In this document: piece after piece, positions 18,349-27,359 of the stretch | Layout of the letters: the number at the start of each line of letters is the position of its first letter | Position numbering within the stretch: the stretch's first letter is position 1 | Translations under genes and position numbers: made by a program | The notes under the pieces: model-generated | The model's database searches: none | The model's input: only the letters and a program-made list of their open reading frames with translations | What the model was told of the DNA's origin: nothing | NCBI GenBank assembly: GCA_020061355.1 | Contig: JAGUYK010000015.1 | Span: 124,001 to 188,000 of the forward strand | Reading direction: 5' to 3' | Origin: Ignavibacteriales bacterium | GTDB taxonomy: Bacteria > Bacteroidota > Ignavibacteria > Ignavibacteriales > Melioribacteraceae | Length of the DNA stretch: 64,000 nucleotides

Positions 18349-19686
18349 ATGGATTTTTTAGATAATCTTGTTTTACCACAGTCAGCTCACCATATGGTAT
18401 TATTGAAATACCTTCTTGTATTGACGTACATTCTTCTTATTCCATATTTAAGTGTACTCCTCGGATCACTTGGTCTTTCACTTTTCTTTGAAAGGAAAAC
18501 CGATAAGAATGAGAATTATTACCGTTTTGCAAAGGAATTAATCGATCAAATTACTTTTAATAAAAGTGTTTCCTTCGCTCTTGGAGTTGTACCGCTTATT
18601 AGTTCTGCATTCTGTTATGCACAATTGTTGCATTTAACCGGTTTGAATGTTTCAGAGTACATTTTAATTTCAGTTCTTTTTCTAATCATCTCCTTAATCT
18701 TGATATATACTTATAAGTACACGTTTCACCTTAAAGATATTTTTACTTTTGCCTCAAGAAAAGTTGGAATTAGTGATCCATTACCAGTAGAGTTGCCATC
18801 ATATCAAATTAAAACATCGAGCTTACATAAAAAATCCGGTTTGTATGGATTGCTTTTTTTAATTGTAACGATTTATTTATTCATTGCATCAATTCAATTA
18901 GCGGGAGATTCAAGTAATTGGTCAGTAAAAAATAACTTAATTGGGTTAATCTTCTCCCTTAAAGCATTTGTTTACTTTCTTCAATTTATTGTTGCATCTT
19001 TTGCACTAACTTCGGCTCTTATACTTTACAAGTATTTTCGTGCTGATTCTGTATCATTAGATGATGCCGAATATCTGAACATGATAAAGAATTTTTCATT
19101 GAAGCTGGGTTCAGTTGCCACAATTATACTTCCGTTACTGATAATATTAAATGTAATGGTTAAACCGCAGGATTCTTTTTCATTTGATGTTTTTGGTTAT
19201 GCTCTACTTGCTTTAATTGTTGTATTGTGTATTGTAATATTATTCTATGTTATGTTGAAAGAATCGAGCGCGAAGTTTGCCTCTCTACTAATCTACCTGT
19301 TTGTTGTTCTCTTTACTTTTTTGATAATAAAGGATCAGTATGCATTCGATACTTCCACAAAAAAGCAATTTGCAATTCTTGCCGCTAATTATGAAGGTTA
19401 TCAGAAAAAAGTAAAAGAGGAATTCGGACTTGGTACCGAGGTTATAAATGGTGCAGATATTTACAATGGCAAATGTATTGCATGTCATCAATTCGACCGT
19501 AAATTAGTTGGTCCTCCTTATCAGGAGGTATTGCCGAAATATGAAGGTAAGCGTGATGCGCTCGTTCAGTTTGTTCTGAATCCGGTGAAAGTGAATCCTG
19601 AATACCCACCAATGCCTAACCAGGGATTAAAGCCTAAAGAAGCTGAGGCTGTAGTTGATTACTTAATATCCACATATGTGAAATAA
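18349..19686 (+). CDS. Polytopic membrane protein fused to a C-terminal cytochrome c domain
   Basis: 445 residues: about eight or nine membrane helices over residues 1-345, then a cytochrome c domain with CIACHQ at ~375-380 and a Met-containing loop PPMPNQGL near the end. The membrane part is not a known oxidase subunit. Its first two helices (YLLVLTYILLIPYLSVLLG and FNKSVSFALGVVPLISS) resemble in pattern the start of cytochrome bd subunit CydA, but the CydA haem-ligand His positions do not appear conserved. It closes the respiratory operon and is followed by a strong terminator, so a role in electron transfer to or from the oxidase is likely. The CydA resemblance is an inference by eye. Confidence 0.7.
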   Translation: MDFLDNLVLPQSAHHMVLLKYLLVLTYILLIPYLSVLLGSLGLSLFFERKTDKNENYYRFAKELIDQITFNKSVSFALGVVPLISSAFCYAQLLHLTGLNVSEYILISVLFLIISLILIYTYKYTFHLKDIFTFASRKVGISDPLPVELPSYQIKTSSLHKKSGLYGLLFLIVTIYLFIASIQLAGDSSNWSVKNNLIGLIFSLKAFVYFLQFIVASFALTSALILYKYFRADSVSLDDAEYLNMIKNFSLKLGSVATIILPLLIILNVMVKPQDSFSFDVFGYALLALIVVLCIVILFYVMLKESSAKFASLLIYLFVVLFTFLIIKDQYAFDTSTKKQFAILAANYEGYQKKVKEEFGLGTEVINGADIYNGKCIACHQFDRKLVGPPYQEVLPKYEGKRDALVQFVLNPVKVNPEYPPMPNQGLKPKEAEAVVDYLISTYVK

Positions 19687-19703
19687 TTTTTCATCTACTC
19701 ATT

Positions 19704-19740
19704 AAGGGGAAGTGATTATTGCTTCCCCTTTGTTATTTTA
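19704..19740 (+). terminator. Rho-independent terminator of the respiratory operon
   Basis: A perfect 9-bp stem (AAGGGGAAG / CTTCCCCTT) with a 9-base loop is followed by TGTTATTTTA. It lies 17 bp after the stop of the cytochrome-fusion gene and before prmC, so it ends the transcript that starts at actA. Confidence 0.9.
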
Positions 19741-19762
19741 AATAAGCAAATTTAAATTAACT

Positions 19763-20614
19763 ATGCTGACCGTACTTAACGCACTTAAATTAGCAACAGA
19801 ATATTTCGAAAAAAAGGCGATTCAATCGGCAAGAATTAATGCCGAACTTCTTCTCGCGCATCTTCTTAATTGTAAGCGTCTGGATTTATATCTTCGATTT
19901 GATCAGCCTCTTGCTGAAAGTGAAGTTGAACATTACCGTCATATGATTGCAAGGAGAGGCAAGTATGAACCGGTTCAATACATAATCGGTTGTACGGAAT
20001 TCTATGGTCTGCAGTTCGAGGTTAATGCATCGGTTCTTATACCTCGTCCGGAAACAGAAATTCTTGTTGAAACAATAATAAATAGATACAAATTTTCAGA
20101 TAGATTAAAAATATTAGACATAGGATGTGGAAGCGGAAATATTTCAGTTGCGCTTGCAAAGAATTTACATGCAGCTGAAATATTCTCTATAGATATTTCT
20201 GAAGAGGTATTGAAGGTTGCCCGGACCAATGCTGCTAAAAACCATGTAGCCAATGTCCAATTCTTAAAAGGTGATATTATTGCTAACGGTCTTTTGAGCG
20301 ACCATTCGTTTGATTTAATAGTTTCCAATCCGCCTTATGTTAGCGAAAAAGAATATAACTCTCTGCAGAAAGAAATAACTATGCATGAACCGAAACAGGC
20401 TGTTACCGATAATGAGGATGGTCTAATGTTTTATAGAAGGATTTCCGATTATGCTAAGACTAGTCTGACAGACGATGGTTACCTGTATTTTGAAATAGGT
20501 CATGGACAATCCCAGGATGTTAAATTCATTATGATTGAAAACGGTTTTAAAGAGATACAAATTGTGAAAGATTATCAGCAAATCGATAGAGTAATTTACG
20601 GAGTAAAATCATGA
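19763..20614 (+). CDS. prmC: Peptide chain release factor N5-glutamine methyltransferase
   Basis: PrmC methylates the Gln of the GGQ motif in release factors RF1 and RF2. The 283-residue protein has the N-terminal helical domain (ARINAELLLAHLL), the SAM-binding motif LKILDIGCGSGNISVALAK near residue 113 and the catalytic NPPY motif (VSNPPYVSEKEY) near residue 190. Its stop overlaps dtd by 4 bp. Confidence 0.95.
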   Translation: MLTVLNALKLATEYFEKKAIQSARINAELLLAHLLNCKRLDLYLRFDQPLAESEVEHYRHMIARRGKYEPVQYIIGCTEFYGLQFEVNASVLIPRPETEILVETIINRYKFSDRLKILDIGCGSGNISVALAKNLHAAEIFSIDISEEVLKVARTNAAKNHVANVQFLKGDIIANGLLSDHSFDLIVSNPPYVSEKEYNSLQKEITMHEPKQAVTDNEDGLMFYRRISDYAKTSLTDDGYLYFEIGHGQSQDVKFIMIENGFKEIQIVKDYQQIDRVIYGVKS

Positions 20615-21081
20615 GAGCTTTAGTTCAAAGAGTAAGTCTAGGTTTTGTGGAAATACCTTCTGAAAATTATCACGCTTCAATTGGAAAAGGGATGGTAATA
20701 TTACTCGGGATTAAAGAAAGTGATACGATTAACGATCTAAATTTTGTGGCTGATAAATGCTCCAACTTGCGAATCTTCGAAGATCAAAATGACAAAATGA
20801 ATCTTTCCATTAAGGAAATTGATGGGGAAGTATTGGTGATATCACAGTTCACTTTATATGGTGATACACGAAGAGGAAATAGACCCAGTTTTACTGATGC
20901 TGCAAGACCTGAAATTGCTGAAGATCTTTATAACAGGTTTATTACACGTATGAAGGGAAATCTGGGTGAAGCTAAAGTTAAAGTTGGGATCTTCGGTGCT
21001 ATGATGCTTGTTAAGATTTTTAATGATGGACCTGTCACTATTCTGGTTGAATCAAAAAATGAAGTCCCTTATGAATCATGA
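20611..21081 (+). CDS. dtd: D-aminoacyl-tRNA deacylase
   Basis: Dtd removes D-amino acids, and glycine from tRNA-Ala, that were wrongly attached to tRNA. The 156-residue length is typical. The two substrate-binding motifs are present: SQFTLYGDTRRGNRPSF (around residue 80-96) and the C-terminal GPVT in NDGPVTILVES (around 137-147). The N-terminus MRALVQRVS is diagnostic. An internal variation (VEIPSENYHASIGKG instead of the shorter usual linker) is minor. Confidence 0.95.
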   Translation: MRALVQRVSLGFVEIPSENYHASIGKGMVILLGIKESDTINDLNFVADKCSNLRIFEDQNDKMNLSIKEIDGEVLVISQFTLYGDTRRGNRPSFTDAARPEIAEDLYNRFITRMKGNLGEAKVKVGIFGAMMLVKIFNDGPVTILVESKNEVPYES

Positions 21082-21110
21082 GCGACCCAAAAGTAATTTC
21101 AAATAAATAA

Positions 21111-21149
21111 ACTGCGATAATCTGTACTAATCCGTTTCATCTGTGGTCT
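21111..21149. repeat. Short periodic intergenic repeat (ATCYGT units)
   Basis: In the 138-bp gap after dtd, the hexamer ATCYGT recurs three times at 9-10-bp spacing. From memory, similar ATCTGTG-rich strings are common as dispersed intergenic repeats in Bacteroidota; only one copy is present in this window. Nothing else is seen in this gap. Confidence 0.35.
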
Positions 21150-21219
21150 ATTATTTAATTAAATATTACTTTTTGGTCATTAACAGTTTTATGATAGCTG
21201 ATTAAGAGAGAATTACAAC

Positions 21220-22122
21220 TTGCACTCAACAATAATGATATTCATAGATGGTGTTGGAATCGGTAAAGAAGATTATGAGTATAATCCTTTCTTCAAATTT
21301 GGATTTAAGACATTCACTGAAAACTTCGGATCGATACCAAATTTGGATAACCAGTGGTTATCTAATTCGGATGGGTTTTTATTTCCCGTTGATGCACGGA
21401 TGGGAATTCCTGAAATTCCTCTAAGCGGTACAGGACAAACCTCTATCTTTTGTGGTGTTAATGCTCCTATGATAATCGGTAAACACTTCGGACCGTATCC
21501 CTACTCAACACTTATTCCCATCATAAAAGAAAAAAATATCTTTAAAGAATTTAAGAAGCGAAGAAAGAAAGTCACATTTGTAAATGCATATCCAAAAGTT
21601 TTTTTTGATTATGTTAATTCCGGTAGAAGGAGATTAAGTGTAACTACACTAAGTTGTATTCTAACCGGAATAAGATTGAACAAGATTTCAGACTTACACA
21701 GGGGAAGAGCATTAAGTGCCGAAATAGACAATAGGCGACTTGTAGAACGTATGAATTATAAACTTCCTATTATCCAACCCGAAATGGCTGCTAACCGAAT
21801 ATTAAGAATTGGTTCAATAAATCATTTCACTCTTTTCGAAATATTTCATACAGATCATTTGGGTCACGGAAGAAATATCGACTGGCTGGAATATACCACG
21901 GGAGTTCTGGATCGATTTCTGTTACACTTAACAAAGAATCTATCATCAAACATGACGCTCATCGTCTGTTCCGATCATGGAAACTTTGAAGACTTATCAA
22001 TAAAAATGCACACTCTAAATCCGGCATTAGGAATGGCATTCGGAAAAAATTCATCAATACTTGCTAAGAGAATAAAAAACTTAGCTGATATTAAACCGGC
22101 AATTATGGAGATGTATGATTGA
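21220..22122 (+). CDS. Alkaline-phosphatase-superfamily metalloenzyme (phosphoglycerate-mutase/phosphopentomutase-like)
   Basis: The 300-residue protein has the metal-binding layout of this superfamily: IFIDGVGIG at the N-terminus (metal Asp), LSGTGQTSIFCG with the likely Thr/Ser nucleophile near residue 72, and HTDHLGHGRN plus CSDHGNFEDLS near the C-terminus (metal His/Asp). The substrate cannot be deduced; it lacks the full length of cofactor-independent phosphoglycerate mutase (about 510). The start is TTG at 21220, with ATG at 21235 possible. It overlaps comEC by 4 bp. Confidence 0.75.
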   Translation: MHSTIMIFIDGVGIGKEDYEYNPFFKFGFKTFTENFGSIPNLDNQWLSNSDGFLFPVDARMGIPEIPLSGTGQTSIFCGVNAPMIIGKHFGPYPYSTLIPIIKEKNIFKEFKKRRKKVTFVNAYPKVFFDYVNSGRRRLSVTTLSCILTGIRLNKISDLHRGRALSAEIDNRRLVERMNYKLPIIQPEMAANRILRIGSINHFTLFEIFHTDHLGHGRNIDWLEYTTGVLDRFLLHLTKNLSSNMTLIVCSDHGNFEDLSIKMHTLNPALGMAFGKNSSILAKRIKNLADIKPAIMEMYD

Positions 22123-24533
22123 CTAATTATCCGCTCATAAAATTTGTTATTCTTTTTATATGCGGTATTATTTTACAATCAATTTTTAGTTTTCAGCTAA
22201 TTCCTATTATATTAATATTTTTTTCTATTCTCCTGCTTTCTGTTATTTTATTATTTGTTAAACCTCAAAAGTTCTATCCAATCGGAATCATTCTTATCAC
22301 CATATCTATTCTTTTTTACGGGATGACCCACTTTTCAACTTACAGGAATGAAAAAGTAAAATATCCGTTTGAAACCCCAATTAACAAGAATGCTTTGGTA
22401 TATTGTAAAATAACTGATATCTCGCTGAGTAAAAAAGACAGAATCGTTCTTACCATAGCAACTGATTCAGTTAGAATGAATGATCAATCAATTATCGCAA
22501 ATATCAGATTGCTTTGCACTGTAAAGGATTCAAAAAGCAAACTGGATCAATTCTATTCTATAATTGAAATAGGAAATTCCTTAAGTATACTTGGTTCAAT
22601 TTCACGGGCAAGGGATAAAAGGAATCCGGGGGAATTTGATTATGAATCTACAATTGCTGAAAAGGGAATTCACGGATTGATGTTTGTTTATAAAGTTGAT
22701 GATATCGGATTCTTAAAAAAAGACGTTTCGAAATTTCAGCAATTCTCTTTCGGGATTAGAAAAAATATTGATGATGTAATTAAAAAATTTCACAATAGTT
22801 CAACATCAGCTCTGCTTAAAGGTTTGATTTTGGCGGATAGGGGAATGATCGATTACGAAATTAAGACAGAATTCATAAATGCCGGTGTCATTCACGTTCT
22901 TGCCGTTTCAGGACTGCATGTTGGTTTTATTGTCCTAATATTTGTTTTTTTATTCAAACGTTTTAATCCTTATATGCGTTATGGATTTACGATATTGGGT
23001 TTGCTGCTTTTTCTGATGATAACAAATTACCCGACTTCAGTTGTACGTGCTACTATTATGGCAATTATTATGATCGCTTCCCCTTTAACCGGAAGAAATT
23101 ATAACAGTATTAACTCACTTGCACTTGCAGCATTTATAATTTTACTTCTGAATCCCAGTGATCTTTTTTCACCCGGATTCCAGTTGTCGTTTTCTGCAGT
23201 ATTTGCAATTGTAACCCTTTATCCACCACTGGGAAGAATGATAAATGGATGGCACATCAAGTCGAAATTGCTAAAACCTATTTTATTATTCTGTGCTGTT
23301 TCGTTTGCTGCGCAAATTGGGACACTCCCATTTACATTAGTCTATTTCCATAAACTTTCTGTCGTTGCATTAATTGCAAATATAGTTGTCATCCCTCTAA
23401 TCGGATTCATAGTTGGACTCGGTATTTTTACAATATTGATAGGGCCTGTAGTTTTATGGCTCGGACAAATTTATGCATCCACGAACGAGCTCCTTTCATT
23501 TTTCTTATTCTCCTTTGTTCGTTTTCTAGGAAAGTTCGAATATGCATTCATATCTATCAGACAATTTTCATTTTGGGATTCAATCTTGTTTTACTCTGTT
23601 ATCTTTTTCCTATTTCTATTCTGGAAAAAACTATCTGTTTGGAAGTCGAAACTAATTGTAGCAATATTAGTACTGGCAATTCTTGTTGTTGGACTCAGTA
23701 TAGACAACAGGGAATTGCTTCCTGAAAATAAATTATCTGTTCTTACCATTGATATTGGACAGGGAGACGCGATACTGATCAAATTCCCGAATGGGGAAAC
23801 AGCATTGATTGATGCCGGAAATGCCACCGAGTATTTTGATAATGGAGAGAGGATCATTATTCCTTTATTAAATTTTTTGGGAATTGAAAAACTGGATTAT
23901 GGTTTCATTTCTCATGTGGATGCAGACCATTACCGTGGTTACTTAGCATTGATAAAAAATCAACGCGTTAAACAGATTGTTAAATCCATACCTGATACGA
24001 CTGAAACAAAAGATGTTGAACTTGAAAAAATGATACGTGCTAATAACATCCCTTTAAAATATTTTGGAAAAGATGTTATAAAGATTGGAAATACCCGGTT
24101 ATATGTTTTAAATGATACACTTAGAAAAGATTATCAAACATTGAGTATGAATGACAAAAGCGGAATGTTGAAATTAGTATATAGCAATACTTCGTTTTTA
24201 TTTACAGGCGATGCAGGCTTAAAATCTGAAAAATACTATTTGCAGAATTATTCAGACTTTTTAAGAAGTAATGTATTAAAAGTTGGGCATCACGGAAGTA
24301 AAACCAGTTCGGGTGAAAATTTTTTGCATGCTGTTAACCCTGATTATGCAATAATTTCAGCTGGCATCATGAATAAGTTCAAACATCCGAGTCCTGATAT
24401 AATTAACAGACTTGTTAGGAATGAGGTGCATATATTGAGAACAGATCAAATTGGAGGAATTCTATTGCAATCTGATGGTTATACAATAAAAAATATTAAT
24501 TGGAAAAAAGAAGAATCTGGCTTTATATTTTGA
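22119..24533 (+). CDS. comEC: ComEC/Rec2 DNA-uptake channel
   Basis: ComEC forms the inner-membrane channel for single-stranded DNA in natural transformation. The 804-residue protein has N-terminal helices and an OB-like DUF4131 region, the competence domain beginning near residue 230 (LKGLILADRG, then NAGVIHVLAVSGLHVGF), and a C-terminal metallo-beta-lactamase nuclease domain (DIGQGDAILIKFPNG, SHVDADHYRG, FTGDAG, VGHHGSKTSS). The catalytic His/Asp motifs look intact. The start is TTG, overlapping the preceding stop. No type IV pilus genes are in the window. Confidence 0.93.
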   Translation: MTNYPLIKFVILFICGIILQSIFSFQLIPIILIFFSILLLSVILLFVKPQKFYPIGIILITISILFYGMTHFSTYRNEKVKYPFETPINKNALVYCKITDISLSKKDRIVLTIATDSVRMNDQSIIANIRLLCTVKDSKSKLDQFYSIIEIGNSLSILGSISRARDKRNPGEFDYESTIAEKGIHGLMFVYKVDDIGFLKKDVSKFQQFSFGIRKNIDDVIKKFHNSSTSALLKGLILADRGMIDYEIKTEFINAGVIHVLAVSGLHVGFIVLIFVFLFKRFNPYMRYGFTILGLLLFLMITNYPTSVVRATIMAIIMIASPLTGRNYNSINSLALAAFIILLLNPSDLFSPGFQLSFSAVFAIVTLYPPLGRMINGWHIKSKLLKPILLFCAVSFAAQIGTLPFTLVYFHKLSVVALIANIVVIPLIGFIVGLGIFTILIGPVVLWLGQIYASTNELLSFFLFSFVRFLGKFEYAFISIRQFSFWDSILFYSVIFFLFLFWKKLSVWKSKLIVAILVLAILVVGLSIDNRELLPENKLSVLTIDIGQGDAILIKFPNGETALIDAGNATEYFDNGERIIIPLLNFLGIEKLDYGFISHVDADHYRGYLALIKNQRVKQIVKSIPDTTETKDVELEKMIRANNIPLKYFGKDVIKIGNTRLYVLNDTLRKDYQTLSMNDKSGMLKLVYSNTSFLFTGDAGLKSEKYYLQNYSDFLRSNVLKVGHHGSKTSSGENFLHAVNPDYAIISAGIMNKFKHPSPDIINRLVRNEVHILRTDQIGGILLQSDGYTIKNINWKKEESGFIF

Positions 24534-24553
24534 AAGCTAATCTTGCGGATTAA

Positions 24554-25570
24554 ATGAATCTTCACGAAAACTATTCTCTAAAAAATTATAATACATTTGG
24601 CGTAGATGTTAAAGCCAGGTATTTCATTGATATTACTTCTTACAATGAACTTCGAAGTTTACTTTCCTCTGATCTGATCAAGACCAATCATTTCCTTTTA
24701 CTTGGAAGCGGAAGCAACATTTTATTCACTAAAGATTATGATGGGATTATTATTAAATATTCTGTGAAGGGTATAAATATAATCGATGAAACTCAGGACC
24801 ATATTATCGTTGAAGCTGCAGGCGGGGAAATCTGGGAAGACCTTGTAACGTATGCAGTGGGAAAAGAGTATTACGGCATAGAGAACTTATCTTTAATACC
24901 CGGAACAGTAGGCGCAGCTCCAATTCAGAATATCGGTGCTTATGGAGTTGAACTTAAGGATGCTTTTCATCACCTGGAAAGCCTCGAAATATCGACAGGA
25001 CTAATCAGGACGTTTTCCAAAACCGAATGTAATTTTCAATACCGGAACAGCATTTTTAAAAATGAATTAAAAAACAAATGCATCATTACAAAAGTTACAC
25101 TCAAACTAAGTAAAGTAAAAAAAATAAATCTTTCATATAAATCATTATCCGACGAATTAAAAGATGTCCGACACGATGATTTAACAATTAAGTTGGTGAG
25201 TGACACAGTAAAAAAGATCCGTCAGAGTAAATTACCCGATCCGCGTGTAATGGGTAACGCAGGCAGCTTCTTCAAAAATCCCGAGCTCACAAACGCTCAA
25301 TTTATTGAATTTCAAAAACGGTTTCCCGATGCAGCCTATTTTAAGCAAAGCGAGGATTCATATAAAATTGCCGCCGGCTGGTTAATTGAAAAGTGCGGCT
25401 TCAAAGGAAAGAGAATTGGCAATACAGGCGCATATGAAAAACAGGCTTTGATAATTGTAAATTATGGTGGAGCCAGCGGATCAGAAGTTAAAGAATTGGC
25501 TGAAAAAATTCAGAATGACGTTCTAAATATATTTGGAATATTTTTAGACTTCGAAGTAAATATTGTTTAA
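24554..25570 (+). CDS. murB: UDP-N-acetylenolpyruvoylglucosamine reductase
   Basis: MurB reduces enolpyruvyl-UDP-GlcNAc to UDP-MurNAc in peptidoglycan synthesis, with FAD. The 338-residue protein has the FAD-binding LLGSGSNILFTKDYDG near residue 52, LIPGTVGAAPIQNIGAYGVE near 117, YRNSIFK and GNAGSFFKNP, where Ser delivers the proton, and the C-terminal substrate loop with AGWLIEKCGFKGKRIG. This is the E. coli-like type I form. The 223-bp gap after it is filled by the hairpin array. Confidence 0.95.
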   Translation: MNLHENYSLKNYNTFGVDVKARYFIDITSYNELRSLLSSDLIKTNHFLLLGSGSNILFTKDYDGIIIKYSVKGINIIDETQDHIIVEAAGGEIWEDLVTYAVGKEYYGIENLSLIPGTVGAAPIQNIGAYGVELKDAFHHLESLEISTGLIRTFSKTECNFQYRNSIFKNELKNKCIITKVTLKLSKVKKINLSYKSLSDELKDVRHDDLTIKLVSDTVKKIRQSKLPDPRVMGNAGSFFKNPELTNAQFIEFQKRFPDAAYFKQSEDSYKIAAGWLIEKCGFKGKRIGNTGAYEKQALIIVNYGGASGSEVKELAEKIQNDVLNIFGIFLDFEVNIV

Positions 25571-25611
25571 TTGAACTGATATTGAGAATGTTTCCGATTA
25601 TTTCTAACTGC

Positions 25612-25734
25612 CACGAACTTTAGGTCGTGAGTATGATTTTAGATTAAGATTCTGGCTTTAGCCACATATAAAAAAAATTGAACTAAAGCTCAATCTCTTT
25701 TATATTATTTACTCCCCCGACATAAACGTCGGGG
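25612..25734. repeat. Array of four mini-hairpins, most with a TTTA/TAAA tetraloop
   Basis: Four inverted repeats follow each other in the gap between murB and the transporter gene: 25612-25629 (CACGA/TCGTG), 25653-25664 (TGGC/GCCA), 25677-25694 (ATTGA/TCAAT) and 25715-25734 (CCCCGAC/GTCGGGG). The loops are TTTA, TTTA, TAAA and TAAA, so the second pair has the same loop on the opposite strand. In hairpins 1 and 3 a single mismatch and a C-G pair close the loop. The last could also act as a terminator. The layout suggests a REP-like or small non-autonomous mobile element. Confidence 0.6.
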
Positions 25735-25793
25735 CTAATAAAAAACTAATTTGCAGGACTTTTAGATTATTAACTAAAACTTCAAGGTGAAAT

Positions 25794-27359
25794 ATGGATC
25801 TTCTTGTATCTATCATCGGTTTGGGACTGATCGTTTATTTTGTGCTATTACTCGGTGGAACTCGCTTAGCAATTAGAAAGGGATTTAATGCAATCACTAT
25901 GTTTTTGCTGGCTCTTTTCCTTCCTCCAATCGCATTAATAGTTGTTCTTTTTATCTCTCGCAATGAAAATGTTGAACGTGACGAAAATAACGCATTCACT
26001 AATATTATCTGGGAAGTTACACAGCCGTTCATAGATCTTGCACACACATCGCGTGCACTCTTTGGTTTGAATATTTCTTATATACTTGAAGGACTAACCT
26101 ATTTTGGCGTGGTCGGATTACTTGCAATTTATTTTAATGAATATATTGAACTTGATGATATCCGTGCAGGTAATATGGTTGGAGTATTGACCGCTGGAAT
26201 TACATTAAGTATGTTGTTTCTTGGTGCTACTGTCGATATTGTAGGTGTTCGTAAAGCATTGCTCTATTCATTGTCGTTTATGCTATTCGGAAGGATACTA
26301 TTATCTACCTCGCCACACCTTGGGGCACCGGGACTCTGGGGCTCGTCTCATATTTATGCTATGCTTGGAATTCTTGGTATTGTAATCGGTTACGGAATGT
26401 ATCAGCCTGCTGCTTATGCCGCTGTGAAAAAATTCACTACGGAAAATACTGCCGCTATGGGTTATGCAATGCTTTATGCACTTATGAATCTTGGAGGATT
26501 CCTACCCGGATTGATTTCTCCTCCTGTTAGAAGAGCATCTGGCATTATGGGAGTTTTCTGGGTTTATGTTGCACTTACTATTGCTGGTATCGCTGTCGTC
26601 TATTTTATTATGACTAAGAAAGCTGTCGCCAAAGCAATTGAAGTTGCATCAAAAGAAAAGAATGAACGACAAAAAGAAAATGAAGACGACCTTTCCAGGA
26701 TGACGGCGAAAGAAAAATTGAAATTCTATCTCAAGAATTTCCCTCTAAAAGATAAGCGGTTTTTATTTTTTATTTTTGCTTTAATTCCGGTTCAGACTTT
26801 ATTTGCACATAACTGGCTTACAATTCCTCTTTATACAAGCCGTGCATTCGATGGATTTGTTCAGGATAACTTCGAATTTTTTGTCAACTTAAATCCGATT
26901 CTGATTTTCGTTTTAACCCCGATGATTGCTGCGCTTACTTCAAAGAAAAATGCTTATACGATGATGATTATCGGAACCTTTGTTATGGCTTCTCCGACTT
27001 TCATCTTGGCAATTGGACCAAGTATGGGAACATTATTGGCATACCTGATTATTATGACTATCGGCGAAGCGATGTGGCAGCCGCGGTTCTTACAGTGGGT
27101 TGCCGAAATAGCACCGAAAAATATGACCGGCATTTATATGGGCATAGGACAATTTCCATGGTTCCTTACTAAAGTTGTTACAAGTCTCTATTCCGGCTGG
27201 TTCTTAATGCAGTATTGCCCCACAGATACACCACCGGCAGAGATGAATACAGAAATGATGTGGTTGATTTACGGCTTTATTGCTGTTATCAGTCCTATTA
27301 GTTTGTTCCTTGCAAGAAATTGGATGATGAAGGGATTTAAAACTAAACATGAGGGATAA
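25794..27359 (+). CDS. Major-facilitator-family transporter, probably for peptides
   Basis: The 521-residue protein has about twelve to fourteen membrane helices; an extra N-terminal helix pair is followed by the usual MFS core. A charged cytoplasmic loop (KEKNERQKENEDDLSRMTAKEK) lies in the middle, near residue 290, and DIVGVRKALLYSLSFMLFGR near 145 resembles the MFS A-motif loop. The immediate neighbours are an M24 and an M19 peptidase, so import of small peptides (POT-like) is a reasonable inference, but the POT motif ExxER is not clearly present. Confidence 0.72.
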   Translation: MDLLVSIIGLGLIVYFVLLLGGTRLAIRKGFNAITMFLLALFLPPIALIVVLFISRNENVERDENNAFTNIIWEVTQPFIDLAHTSRALFGLNISYILEGLTYFGVVGLLAIYFNEYIELDDIRAGNMVGVLTAGITLSMLFLGATVDIVGVRKALLYSLSFMLFGRILLSTSPHLGAPGLWGSSHIYAMLGILGIVIGYGMYQPAAYAAVKKFTTENTAAMGYAMLYALMNLGGFLPGLISPPVRRASGIMGVFWVYVALTIAGIAVVYFIMTKKAVAKAIEVASKEKNERQKENEDDLSRMTAKEKLKFYLKNFPLKDKRFLFFIFALIPVQTLFAHNWLTIPLYTSRAFDGFVQDNFEFFVNLNPILIFVLTPMIAALTSKKNAYTMMIIGTFVMASPTFILAIGPSMGTLLAYLIIMTIGEAMWQPRFLQWVAEIAPKNMTGIYMGIGQFPWFLTKVVTSLYSGWFLMQYCPTDTPPAEMNTEMMWLIYGFIAVISPISLFLARNWMMKGFKTKHEG

